Source of the DNA: Pseudomonadota bacterium
GTDB taxonomy: Bacteria; Myxococcota_A; Polyangia; GCA-2747355
Length of the DNA: 64,000 nt
Direction of reading: 5' to 3'
NCBI GenBank assembly: GCA_016702545.1
Contig: JADJDT010000002.1
Coordinates: forward strand, 434,001-498,000
Shown: in pieces, positions 15,359 through 24,556 of the stretch
Layout of the letters: every line of letters begins with the position of its first letter
How positions within the stretch are numbered: the stretch's first letter is position 1
The notes under the pieces: model-generated
What the model was told of the DNA's origin: nothing
The model's input: only the letters and a program-made list of their open reading frames with translations
Databases searched by the model: none
Position numbers and translations under genes: made by a program

Positions 15359-16417
15359 TCAGAGCCAGCCGCAGTGCTCGCGGGCGATCGCCACCACGGC
15401 ATCCGCCCAGGCCGCGCTGGCGTTCGGGCAGGGCGCGAGCACGAGCTCTCGCCCGCCGGCGGCGCGGAACGCCTCGGCGCCCCGTAGGCCGATCTCCTCC
15501 AGCGTCTCGAGGCAGTCGGCGACGAAGGCCGGCGTCAAGACGACGACGCGCTCGATGCCCTGGCGCGGTAGCTCGGCCAGCACCTGGTCGGTGTAGGGGC
15601 GAATCCAGGGTTCGCGGCCCAGCCGCGACTGGAAGCAGATCACGCGCTCGTGCTCGACAAGGCCCAGCGCGTCGCCGAGCGCGCGTGTGGTGGCGAAGCA
15701 CTGGGCGCGATAGCAGTGACGGTTGCTGTCGCCGAGCGTGGCGCAGCAGTCCTCGTGCCGCAGGCAATGCTGGCCCGAGCGATCGCTCTTGTGACAGTGC
15801 CGCTCGGGCAGCCCGTGATAGCTGAAGATCACGCGCTGCGGTCGCACCGTGTCGAGCACGCCGCGCACACTGGCGGCGAAGGCCGCGATGAAGGCCGGGT
15901 GCGCGTAGAAGGCTGGGACGACGTGAAGGCAGGGCGTGTTCCATTGCGCCGCCGCTTGGAGCAGTACCGCCTCGAGGCTCGAACCGGTCGCCGCCGCGCT
16001 GTACTGCGGGTAGAGCGGGAACACGACGATGCGGTCGGCGCCGGCCGCGCGCAAGCGGCTCAGCGCGCTGGCGATCGAGGGCTGGCCATAGCGCATCGCC
16101 AGCGCCACGCTGACGTGGGGTCCGACGCGCGCCTGGACCTGTTGCGCCAGCGCTCGGCTGTGGACCAGCAGCGGCGAGCCCTCGGCGGTCCAGATCTTGG
16201 CGTAGGCGGCGGCCGAGTGGCGCGGCCGGCGGGGCAGGATGAAGAGGTTGAGGATCAGCCAGCGCTGCCAGGCCGGCCGATCGATGACGCGCGGGTCGGA
16301 GAGGAATTCGCGCAGGTAGCGCCGCACGTCGCGGACGGCGGTGCTGTCCGGGGTGCCGAGGTTGATCAACAGCAGCCCGCTGCGCTCGGTCCTAGAACTC
16401 GGTGTGGTGGAGGACAT
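15359..16417 (-). CDS. hemH: Ferrochelatase with internal Fe-S-type cysteine insertion
   Basis: 352 residues, inserts Fe2+ into protoporphyrin IX as the last step of heme synthesis. Family motifs: LLLINLGTPDS, YLREFLSDPRVID, MRYGQPSI, PLYPQYSAAATGS and the catalytic FSYHGLPERH. Directly after this motif comes an unusual cysteine-rich stretch: CHKSDRSGQHC, then HEDCC, then HCYRAQC. The same position holds the [2Fe-2S]-binding insertion described for Myxococcus ferrochelatase, so I infer a cluster here. ATG 16417 is chosen by the family N-terminus. The frame is open upstream into the PEP enzyme gene only because of a frameshift there; they are separate genes with a stop in the correct frame at 16467. 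Confidence 0.94.
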   Translation of the reverse strand: MSSTTPSSRTERSGLLLINLGTPDSTAVRDVRRYLREFLSDPRVIDRPAWQRWLILNLFILPRRPRHSAAAYAKIWTAEGSPLLVHSRALAQQVQARVGPHVSVALAMRYGQPSIASALSRLRAAGADRIVVFPLYPQYSAAATGSSLEAVLLQAAAQWNTPCLHVVPAFYAHPAFIAAFAASVRGVLDTVRPQRVIFSYHGLPERHCHKSDRSGQHCLRHEDCCATLGDSNRHCYRAQCFATTRALGDALGLVEHERVICFQSRLGREPWIRPYTDQVLAELPRQGIERVVVLTPAFVADCLETLEEIGLRGAEAFRAAGGRELVLAPCPNASAAWADAVVAIAREHCGWL

Positions 16418-16466
16418 GCCGTCCGTGCCTGCTCCCCCCGCTGCCCGGCCCGGGCAGCGGCGCGCA

Positions 16467-18814
16467 CTATAACAGCTCGCCCTCGGGCGCGGGGGGCTGG
16501 GCCTGTCGCTCCAGCGGCACGCCCAGGCCACGCACGCCATCGAGCCAGACCCACTCGCCCTCGCGTAGCGACTGGGTGTAGCCGAGCCCGTGCCGACGAC
16601 CGCCGGCAGCCCTTGCTCACGTGCCAGCAGGGCCGCATGCGAGAGCCGGCCGCCGTGGTCGGTCACGAGGCCCGAGAGCTGCGCCAGCACCGGCGCCAGC
16701 GCGGGCGTGAGCGTGGGACAGACCAACACCAGCCCCCGCAGGTCCTGCGTCAGCAGCGCGGCGGGATCGCGCAGCACCCGCACGGGCCCCTGCCCCGTCC
16801 CGCCACAGCCGATGCCGCGCAGAGCGTGGTCGCACGCACTGGGGACGCCCCAGTGGCAGCGACCGCCGTGGATCGCCAGCGGTGGCCTCAGCCGGCCGCG
16901 CGCCTTTCGCAGCGCAGCGCCGGCCTCGGCCTCGGCCCGCAGGGTGGGCGGCGGCGTCTCGTCGGCCAGCGCCGTCAGCAGGCGCTCGAGCGGCAGCTCG
17001 AAGACCTGCGCGGCCGTCGCGAGCGCGCCGCAAGTCACCAACGCAGCGCCCGCCTGGAGCCAGGCCGCGCGCAGCGGCCACAGCGCGCGCGCAAAGTACC
17101 AGTCGTCGTCCTCGGCGCTGGCGCGCGCCTGCCGCGCGGACGCGACCTGTTGCTCGAGCCTTCGGCGGGCCGCCGTGGGCAGGCCTTGCAGCAGCTCGCT
17201 CAGCGCGGCGTCGGCGCGCGCGCGCTGCGCCGCGACCAGCACCAGCGGGTCGTCGTCGGGCGCGGCGAGCAGCCGCGCGCGGAGCCAGCGCTGGCCCTCG
17301 GCCGAGCTCTCGGCGAAGGTGGGCTCGGCCACGTCCCAGCGCGCGGCCAGCACGCCGTGGTCCCGCAAGTACGCGTCCACGGCGGGCGGCACGGCCGTGG
17401 CTGCGTCGTCGGCGAGCCAACCCTGGAGGGTGGGGTCCTCGCGTGCGGCCCGCGCCAGTCGCCAAAGCGCGGCGCTGTGCAGCCAGGCCTGGTGCGCCGC
17501 CCCCAGGCTCAGCGCCGTGGCGCGCTCGGCGGGTGCGGCCACACCGCAGGCAGCGAGCCCCTGTTCGAGCGCGGCCTGGGCGCGGCGCCGGAGCGCCACG
17601 GGCGCGCCCTGATAGCGCAGGTAGAACGCCTTGAAGTCGGTCAACGCCCGCTCGAGCCCGCTCAGCGCGGCCGCCCGCGACCCCTCGGGGCCCTCGCGGG
17701 TCGTGGTCGCCGGCTGCGGGCTGGGTGCGGCCAGCCCGGCGAGCGCGGCCGTGAAGGCTCCGTCCTCCACCGCCGCTGTCGAGGCCGTTGGGTCGGGGTC
17801 CGCGCGCTCGGCGACCGCCGCGAAGAGGTAGCCCTCGCGCACCGCGAGCCGAGGCGGCCCGTCGAGCTGGCGGTCGAGCCAGGTCACGAGGCTGGCGTGG
17901 GCCGCGGAGAGCGGCTCTGGATTGTGCTCGCGGTCCCAGCGCCAGTCGCCGCCCTCTGCCGCGCCGGCGCCCCAGCGAGCGTCCTCGTGGCCGGCCGGCC
18001 GCAGCGGCGGCGCGCGCCGCGCCTGGACCACCCACAGTCGCTCGCCGTCATCGACCCACTCGACCTCCACCGCGGCACCGAGCGCCTGCTCGCTGCGCAG
18101 CAGGGCAGCGCGCAGCGCCTCGAGGATCCGCGGGGCCAGCAGCGGCGCGGGCCCTGACGTAGCGGCACGAGCGGGCCCCGCGCGCGGCAGCAACAGGACG
18201 CTCGGCACGGCCGTTCCCTGCGCCAGCGCCAGGGGTGGCCCGCAGGTGGCCTCGATGCGCAGCCGGCTCGGCTGCTCCGGGTCGTGCGAGGCCGCGAAGC
18301 CGCTGTGGCGCGCCCGTACCTGCCGTTGCAGCACCACCGCCATCGCCTCGTCGTGCGGGCTCCGGCCCCAGGCGCGGAGCGCAGCCCACGCCGCGGGCTG
18401 CCAGAGTGAGGCCCAGCTCGCGCGCACCGCGACGATGAGCGCGGGTAGCGCGCGCACCTCGAGGGTCGTCACGAAGAGCCCCGCCGCGCTGTGGCCCGCT
18501 TGGTCCTCGCAGCTCGCCGAGGACCGCAGGGCGAGCGGGGCGCCCAGCTCTGCGCAGGCGCGTGCCAGGGCGTCGCGCAGCGCGCTGCTGGGCTCCCAGC
18601 GAGCGAGGGCCGTGTCCAGGTCGCCGCAGGCCGCGGCCACCGCGCGCAGCGGCGTCGTCGGGTCGGGCAGCGCCGCGGGCAGCGCTGCGCGGTAGGCGCC
18701 TGTGTCGAGGCAGTAGCCCTCGGGCACCGGCAGGCCGGCGTCGAGCAGGGTGCGCAGACCGGCCGCCTTGCCGCCGCAGCGCTCCTGCGTCGCCTCGCGC
18801 AGCGGGATCAGCAT
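16467..18814 (-). CDS. PEP-synthase/rifampin-phosphotransferase-like enzyme, frameshifted near its end
   Basis: About 782 residues. The N-terminal ATP-grasp has GGKAAGLRTLLDAGLPVPEG and LALRSSASCEDQAGHSAAG; a long helical middle follows; the C-terminal phosphohistidine domain has TDHGGRLSHAALLAREQGLP with the catalytic His. The order matches rifampin phosphotransferases and diverged PEP synthases lacking the PEP-binding TIM barrel; the substrate is unknown. At about 16587 one G is missing from a GGG run: the frame as given runs on into hemH, whereas the +1 frame gives a natural end (LGYTQSLREGEWVWLDG) and a TAG at 16467-16469. Probably a sequencing error rather than a pseudogene, as everything else is intact. 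The downstream gene is hemH, 49 bp on. Confidence 0.82.
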
Positions 18815-18823
18815 CGGCGCACG

Positions 18824-20553
18824 CTAGTGCCCCGCCGCAGCCGGCGCGGGTTGCGAAGCCCGCCCGATGCCGGCGCTGCGCGCGAACGCGGCCGCGTCGA
18901 TCAGCAGCAGATCGGTGCCCGCGGCCTGCGTGAGGGCGAAGGAGGCCAGCCCGAGCTCACGGGCGGCCGGCTCGTGCACGATGAGGAAGCCGACGCGCCA
19001 GCGTGCGATCCACGCCAGGAAGTGCGCACGCCGCGCGATATTCGTGGGCAGGTAGATCGCCCGAAAGCCGGTGAAGTAGTTGAGGTGCTCAGCGCCGTAA
19101 ATGGCCACCAGGCTGCCCTTGGGGACGAAGCGGCCGAAGGCCGCGGCGAGGGGCACATAGTGTGAAGCCACCTCCTCCGGACCGTGCGGGATGATCTGGC
19201 CGCGCAGGAGCCCGCCGCGCACCGCCTCCCAGTCGCCGCTGCGACCGCCCAGCACCAGCAGGGCGAGGAGGCCCAGCGCCTGGGTCAGCCGCCGCCAGCG
19301 GGCTCGCGGCAGCCATCGACCGAGGGCGGCCGCCAGGGAGCCAGGGCGAGCAGCAGCGTCAACCACAGGTGCATCGGCGCGAAGAAGCGCGGGTCGGGAT
19401 AGGGCGTCAAGCTGACGGTGGCGAAGGTGGCGACGGTCTGCAGCAGCGCGAGGCTCGCGAACAGACGCCGTCGCCGGCCGAGGGCGCCCCAGCTCGCCAG
19501 CAGCGCCAGCGGCGCCAACCCAAGCATGGGCCCCGCGGTGGTCGCGAGCGTGCGCAGGTTGCGCTGGGCGTAGCCGAGTCGCTGGCGCACCCAGAGCCCC
19601 GGGTCCGTGCGGAGGGTCGGCGGCTCCTGGCCCGGGATCCAATAGCTCAGGTGGGTCTCCGAGGCGTAGGTCGAGAAGATCATCGGCCAGTTGTCGCTGG
19701 CGAAGGGACGTCCGAAGCGCAGGGTGTTGCGAAGGGCCCAGGGTGACATCGTGAGGCTGAAGGCCGCGAGCACGAGCAACATCGGTCGTGCCGCCGCGCG
19801 CCACGATCCCAGCCGTCGCGCGAGGGCCCAGAGCAGCAGCGGGACGGTCGCCAGACAGAACGCGAGCTGGTCGAAGCGGGTCAGCGGCAGCGCGGCGAGG
19901 CCGACGCCCGCGAGCAGCGCCGCGCGCCTGGGAGGCCGCGAGCTCGCCAGCAGTCGGTCCGCGGCCACGGCGAACACGAGGAAGAGCATCATCGTCAGGG
20001 GAATGGCCCGCCCGGCCACGGCTTCGCCCCGATAGCCCGCATCATGGGCAAAGAACCACAGGTAGGCGGCCGGGAGCAGCCAGGCCTGCGCCGGCGCCAG
20101 GCGACGCAGCGGCCAGGCCAGCAGCGCCAAGGTACCCAGCAGCACCACGAGATTCGCCGCCGGACCCGCAGGCAACCCGAGGTCGAGCAGGCGATCGGTG
20201 ATCCCGACGACCAGCGGGTAGAGCGGCGGGAAGGCGCGATTCGGCAGGGGCCAGCGCGGCTCGGCGTAGAAGTCGCGGCAGTAGTCCACGCTGTAGCCGC
20301 GTCCGTGGGTCAGGCTGCGACCGAGCAGGTTGTAGCCGATGGCGTCCGGCGAGTAGATGCGACCCAGGCCGCCGTGCAGCTGGCTCCAGAGCCAGCACCA
20401 GGCCAGCGCCAGCAGTAGGGCGGTGGCGAGCGGCCGCAGCGCGCGCGGCAGAGGTCGCCGATGGGGGCGCAGCGCACGTACCAGGGCTCCGTCTGAAGCC
20501 CCACGGAGACCCTTCGGGACGCCCTTCGCCGGCTGCGCCGTCGTCTTGGACAA
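18824..20553 (-). CDS. GT39-like polytopic membrane glycosyltransferase, frameshifted
   Basis: About 575 residues once one frameshift is repaired. The N-terminal membrane domain (~10 helices) carries the family region YSPDAIGYNLLGRSLTHGRG with the catalytic-type Asp, followed by FPPLYPLVVG. Relatives transfer sugars from polyprenyl phosphate to proteins or lipids at the outer face of the membrane. At about 19333 a single missing G breaks the frame (LALAPW then the -1 frame AAALGRWLPR); the C-terminal soluble part is intact to the stop at 18824. The start is a TTG at 20553 with a weak ribosome-binding site, so the true start is uncertain. The PEP-enzyme gene begins 9 bp downstream, suggesting cotranscription. 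Confidence 0.72.
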
Positions 20554-20827
20554 GCCAACCCCAACTTCGAGCGAGCGAGGCTACAGACCGCCTCCCCGAC
20601 TGTCCAGACAGGAGCCCAACAGCCAGGAGCTCGGCAGACGGGAGGTCCGACCGCCCCGGGCCTCGACCGGAAGGCTCGACCGACGACCCTCAGGACCAGC
20701 TCGAGCGGGTCCTAAGCGGCGGCTGGAAGGCCTCGATGGCCCGCACGGTGGCGCCACACGGGCGGCCCGGCCCGCTTGCGGTAAACGCTCGCCTTGCGGC
20801 ATCGTACGCGCTCGACGGAGGTGAGCG

Positions 20828-21259
20828 ATGGATCGGATGTTCTCGCGCGAGCTGACCGAGCGGGCGATCGTCGCCTGTAACGAGGACCGCGAGCACCTGC
20901 AGCGCGCGCAGCTCCTGACCGGACGCGTGATCTTGCGCGCGCTCGACGCACCCGATGGCAACGACGTGCAGATCAGCTACGACTTCCAGCGCGGTCGCTG
21001 CACGGCGCATCGTTTCGACGAGGCGCCCGCCCCGGCGGCGTTTCGCTCGACGCGCTTCACCGTGCTGCGCGATGGGCTGGTGCGCATCACTGCCCTCTAC
21101 GAAACCTGGGCGCGACTCGATCGCGGCGAGCTGGAGCCGGAGGATGCGCTCCACTCACCCGACTACAAGCTCGACGGCAACATGGCGTTGCTCGTGCCGC
21201 TGACGCAGGCCGTCAACTCGTGGACGGCGAAGATTCGGGCGCTGCCGAAGTCGTACTGA
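20828..21259 (+). CDS. Possible SCP2-like small protein
   Basis: 143 residues, soluble, with no signal or membrane helix. The end (YKLDGNMALLVPLTQAV, then a Lys/Arg-rich tail) resembles the lipid-binding strand and last helix of sterol-carrier (SCP2) folds, and the middle reads as alternating strands (NDVQISYDFQRGRCTAHRF). I do not recognise the family firmly. ATG 20828 follows GGAGGTG at a good distance, and codon use matches the neighbours. It stands alone between divergent and convergent genes. Confidence 0.6.
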   Translation: MDRMFSRELTERAIVACNEDREHLQRAQLLTGRVILRALDAPDGNDVQISYDFQRGRCTAHRFDEAPAPAAFRSTRFTVLRDGLVRITALYETWARLDRGELEPEDALHSPDYKLDGNMALLVPLTQAVNSWTAKIRALPKSY

Positions 21260-21340
21260 CAGCGCGCGCTGGGGCCATCGCGCCCGTGCGGCGCGTGGCC
21301 GCGGCTTGGTCGAAGGCAACCTGCTCACAGCCCTGAACAA

Positions 21341-21820
21341 CTATGGTTCATCCCCCTGTAAACGATCACGCGACCCGAGCAGCGCCCGTAGCTGTCGGGC
21401 ACCCTCGCAGGCGGCTGCCTCCGCGACGGCCGAGAGCGCCGTGCCATACGCCAGCTGCCGCGCGGGCAGGCGACAGAGCCACGCCGCGCCGTTGAAGCCA
21501 TAGAGCTGGCGAGCGAGGGCGATCAGCGCGGCGGGTGTCAGGCTGTGGCTCAGCACGCGGCCCGTGCCGCGGCCGGCGGCGGCCTCCGGTAGCGGCTCCA
21601 GCGTCACGGTCGCGGCGCCGACGTCGGCGTCGAGAATCACCACCGCACCGACCGCCGCCACCGCCTCGGCCAGCTCCGGGGTCAGGCCGTGGACGGCCAT
21701 CGCCTGCGCGCCGGCGCCGGCGCCCAATTGATCGAGTACGTGATCCAGCACGCGGGCGGCCACGCCGTCGTCACCCCGCAGCACGTTGCCGACGGCGAGG
21801 AGCAGCGTCGTCGCGCTCAC
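21341..21820 (-). CDS. hoxW: Hydrogenase maturation endopeptidase
   Basis: 159 residues of the HycI/HoxW protease family: LLAVGNVLRGDDGVAARVL at the N-terminus with a nickel-sensing Asp, VVILDADVGAATV with the second acid, and VLSHSLTPAALIALA with the His. It removes the C-terminal peptide of the large subunit after Ni insertion. It is the last gene of the hox operon, 9 bp after hoxH. HoxH here retains a 25-residue tail after SCSTH, so a cognate protease is required. Confidence 0.88.
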   Translation of the reverse strand: MSATTLLLAVGNVLRGDDGVAARVLDHVLDQLGAGAGAQAMAVHGLTPELAEAVAAVGAVVILDADVGAATVTLEPLPEAAAGRGTGRVLSHSLTPAALIALARQLYGFNGAAWLCRLPARQLAYGTALSAVAEAAACEGARQLRALLGSRDRLQGDEP

Positions 21821-21829
21821 GTTGGACCC

Positions 21830-23263
21830 TTAGTCGCGCGCGATCCGCTCGAGCAGCCCGCCCTGGCGGTCGCGCAGCTCGAGCACCAGCGGCATCTGGC
21901 CGAGCGCGTGCGTCGAGCAGGAGAGGCAAGGGTCATAGCAGCGAATCGCGTGCTCGACGCGATTCAGCATGCCCTCCGCCGGGGTGTGGCCCCGCACGAA
22001 GCGCTGCGCCGTTTGCTTGACCGCCTGGTTCATCGCCAGGTTGTTCTGGGCCGTGGCGATCAGCAGGTTGGCCGTGACGATGCACCCGTTCTCGTCGACG
22101 CGATAGTGATGAAAGAGCGTGCCGCGGGGCGCCTCGCTCACGCCGATGCCCTCGCGGTGGTTGAGCATCGCCTTGGCGCGAATGGTGGTGCCCAGCAGCA
22201 CCGCGTCGTCGAGCAGCTCCTCGATGCGCTCGACGGCGTGCACCATCTCGATCAGCCGTGCCCAGTGGTAGTGGAACGAGGCGCAGACCGTGCCGGCGGC
22301 GTCCCCCGCGTGGTGCCGCAGCTCGCGCAGCTCGCGATCGGCGCGCGGGGTCCCTGCCGTCGCGGCCACGTTGAGCCGCGCCAGGGGCCCGACGCGGTAC
22401 ATGCCCGACGGATAGCCCATCGGCTTGTAGAAGGGGTTCTTGATGAAGGTCCAGGACTCGGACGCCTCGCCGAGGTAGGTCGCGTAGCGCTGCGGGGACA
22501 GGCCGTCGGCGACGACGTTGCCCTCGCCGTCGACGATGCGGATGTCGCCGTCGTAGTACTCGAGCTCGCCGTCGGCGCTGACCGTGCCGAGAAAGAGCGA
22601 GGGGAAGTCGCCGAGGTGGTCGACCTCCTCGCGAAAGCCGTCGAGCAGCGGTCGGAAGCGCGACCGCGCGAGCTCGAGCGTTTGATAGGCCTCGGGCAGC
22701 CAGCCGCGCGCCTCATCGCGGGCCGCGGCCGAGAAGGGCTGGTTGACGCCACCGGGCGCGGACCACGGCGGATGCACGCGGCGCCCGCCCAGCAGCTCGA
22801 TCAACCGTTGACCGAATTGGCGCAGCCGAATGCCGCGGCGCGCGAAGTCGGGCTCGGTCGCGGCCAGGCCGAAGATGTGGCGCGTCGCCGGATCGGCGTC
22901 GAAGCCCAACAGCAGATCGGGCCCCGAGAGGTGGAAAAAGCTCAGGGCGTGCGACTGCAGCAGCTGGGCGTAATTAGCCAGGCGGCGCTGGGCCACCGCC
23001 GCCGGCGGCACGTCGACGCCGAGCAGCTGGTCGCCAGCCTTCGAGCTGGCGAGGATATGGCTGACCGGGCAGATGCCGCAGACGCGCGCCATCAGCCCCG
23101 GCATCTCCTCGAAGGGTCGGCCCTCGCAGAGCTTCTCGAAGCCGCGAAACTCGGTGACGTGGAAGCGCGCGTCGCGCACCGTGCCATCGTCGTCGAGCTC
23201 GATCGTGACCTTGGCGTGGCCCTCGATGCGCGAGACCGGGTCGATCAACAGTCGACGTGCCAT
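21830..23263 (-). CDS. hoxH: NAD-linked [NiFe] hydrogenase large subunit
   Basis: 477 residues carrying the Ni-Fe(CN)2CO site. N-terminal motif RIEGHAKVTIELDDDG, L1 signature RVCGICPVSH and C-terminal L2 signature DPCLSCSTH provide the four cysteine ligands. ALGQMPLVLEL after the last His begins the peptide cleaved on maturation. FHLSGPDLLLGF and GAPGG-type (SAPGGVNQPF) segments fit group 3 enzymes, and the gene order with hoxEFUY fits group 3d bidirectional hydrogenases. It starts 1 base after the hoxY stop; an apparent extension into hoxY was rejected. Confidence 0.95.
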   Translation of the reverse strand: MARRLLIDPVSRIEGHAKVTIELDDDGTVRDARFHVTEFRGFEKLCEGRPFEEMPGLMARVCGICPVSHILASSKAGDQLLGVDVPPAAVAQRRLANYAQLLQSHALSFFHLSGPDLLLGFDADPATRHIFGLAATEPDFARRGIRLRQFGQRLIELLGGRRVHPPWSAPGGVNQPFSAAARDEARGWLPEAYQTLELARSRFRPLLDGFREEVDHLGDFPSLFLGTVSADGELEYYDGDIRIVDGEGNVVADGLSPQRYATYLGEASESWTFIKNPFYKPMGYPSGMYRVGPLARLNVAATAGTPRADRELRELRHHAGDAAGTVCASFHYHWARLIEMVHAVERIEELLDDAVLLGTTIRAKAMLNHREGIGVSEAPRGTLFHHYRVDENGCIVTANLLIATAQNNLAMNQAVKQTAQRFVRGHTPAEGMLNRVEHAIRCYDPCLSCSTHALGQMPLVLELRDRQGGLLERIARD

Positions 23264-23264
23264 C

Positions 23265-23840
23265 TCAGCCGAACCTCCGCGCGATCTCCGGCGTCCGTCC
23301 CTCGAGCAGCGCCAGCACCAGGTCGAAGATGCGGTCGGCGTCGGGCGGACAGCCCTGCAGAAAGTGGTCGACCTGCACCACCTCGTGGATCGGTCGCACG
23401 CGGGGCAGCAGGCGCGGCACCACCCCATCGCCCCCCAGCGGCAGGCCGGCGATGACCGTCGCCGATTGACGGTAGGCGCGGTCCAGCACGTCCTCGACGG
23501 CGAAGAGGTTGCGCATCGCCGTGACGTTGCCGGTGACGGCGCAGTCGCCGAAGGCGATCAGCACCTTGCTGCGCGCCCGGACGCGCCGCAGCACCTCGAG
23601 GTTGTCCTCGTTGGCGACCGCGCCCTCGACCAGCGTGATGTCGGCCGGCGGGAAGTCCTTGAAGTCGGAGAGCGGCGAGGCGCCGAGCTCGACGCGCTCG
23701 GCCAGCGCCAGCAGGCGCTCGTCGAGGTCCATGAAGGACATGTGGCAACCGGAACAGCCGCCGAGCCAGACCGTGGCCATCGGGGCCTCGCGGCCTGGGG
23801 CCTCGCGGCTTGGGGCCTCGCTCATCAGGGCCTCGCTCAT
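23265..23840 (-). CDS. hoxY: NAD-linked [NiFe] hydrogenase small subunit
   Basis: 191 residues if started at ATG 23840, which overlaps the hoxU stop by ATGA. Conserved family sequence begins at MATVWLGGCSGCHMSF; LVEGAVANEDN, GDCAVTGNVTAMRN and LQGCPPDADRIF supply the remaining ligands of the proximal [4Fe-4S] cluster. It lacks the medial and distal cluster domain of membrane hydrogenases, as expected for HoxY. The ~20 residues before MATV are an odd repetitive leader (SEAL, SEAPS, REAPG, REAP) encoded by ~15-bp repeats; an internal start at 23780 would remove it. No Tat signal, consistent with a cytoplasmic enzyme. Confidence 0.93.
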   Translation of the reverse strand: MSEALMSEAPSREAPGREAPMATVWLGGCSGCHMSFMDLDERLLALAERVELGASPLSDFKDFPPADITLVEGAVANEDNLEVLRRVRARSKVLIAFGDCAVTGNVTAMRNLFAVEDVLDRAYRQSATVIAGLPLGGDGVVPRLLPRVRPIHEVVQVDHFLQGCPPDADRIFDLVLALLEGRTPEIARRFG

Positions 23841-24556
23841 TTCCGAATCCATTCGTGCTTCTCGCGCGCCGTGACGATGTACTGCAGGAAGGCGCGGTTC
23901 TTCGTCATCTCCCCCACGGCCGAGCCCTTGGCGAAGAGCGCGCCCGTCGGGCAGACCTGCACGCACTTGCCGCAGCTGGTGCAGCTCTCGGCCGTACCCC
24001 AGCTCTGTCCCAGATCGGCGATCAGCCGCAGCTCCGCGCCGCGTCCGGCCACGTCCAGGGTGTGGGCCCCCTCGACCTCGTCGCAGACGCGCATGCAGCG
24101 CCGGCAGAACACGCAGCGGTTGAGATCGAGCGTGAAGCGCGCGTGGCTGGCATCGACGGGCCGGCGGGGGTGTTGGTAGGCGACGCGGACGTGGTCGATG
24201 CCGAGACTGGTGGCGAGGTCCTGCAGCTCGCAGTGGCCGTTCGACACGCAGACCGCGCAGACGTGGTTGCCCTCGGCGAAGAGCAGCTCGACGATCAGCT
24301 TGCGATGCGCGTGCAGCCGCTCGCTCTCCGTGCGGACCACCATGCCCTCTTCGACCTCGGTCATGCAGGCCGGGTGCAAGCGCGGGCGGCCCTCGATCTC
24401 GACCAGGCACAGGCGGCAGGCGCCGATGTCGGAGAGGCCGCCGATGTGACACAGGCGTGGAATGCGGATGCCGGCCTCCCAGGCGGTGTTGAAGAGCGAG
24501 GTGCCGGCCAGCCCGGTCACCGTCTTGCCGTTGATCGTCAGCGTCTTGACGCTCAT
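23837..24556 (-). CDS. hoxU: Hydrogenase diaphorase Fe-S subunit
   Basis: 239 residues, related to the N-terminal part of NuoG. A [2Fe-2S] plant-type domain (RLCHIGGLSDIGACRLC, then PACMT) is followed by the His/Cys-liganded cluster (CAVCVSNGHCELQ) and two 4Fe-4S ferredoxin motifs (CVFCRRCMRVC and CTSCGKCVQVCP). It conducts electrons between the HoxFE diaphorase and the HoxYH hydrogenase. Four-base ATGA overlaps with both hoxF and hoxY indicate translational coupling. Confidence 0.95.
   Translation of the reverse strand: MSVKTLTINGKTVTGLAGTSLFNTAWEAGIRIPRLCHIGGLSDIGACRLCLVEIEGRPRLHPACMTEVEEGMVVRTESERLHAHRKLIVELLFAEGNHVCAVCVSNGHCELQDLATSLGIDHVRVAYQHPRRPVDASHARFTLDLNRCVFCRRCMRVCDEVEGAHTLDVAGRGAELRLIADLGQSWGTAESCTSCGKCVQVCPTGALFAKGSAVGEMTKNRAFLQYIVTAREKHEWIRK

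Noticed and set aside
15650..18157. 835-residue plus-strand ORF
   Set aside because: Antisense shadow of hemH and the PEP enzyme in GC-rich DNA.
15359..18814. A single 1151-residue PEP synthase-ferrochelatase fusion
   Set aside because: The open frame exists only because one G is missing near 16587; the other frame gives the natural end of the PEP enzyme and a stop at 16467, upstream of the hemH start at 16417.
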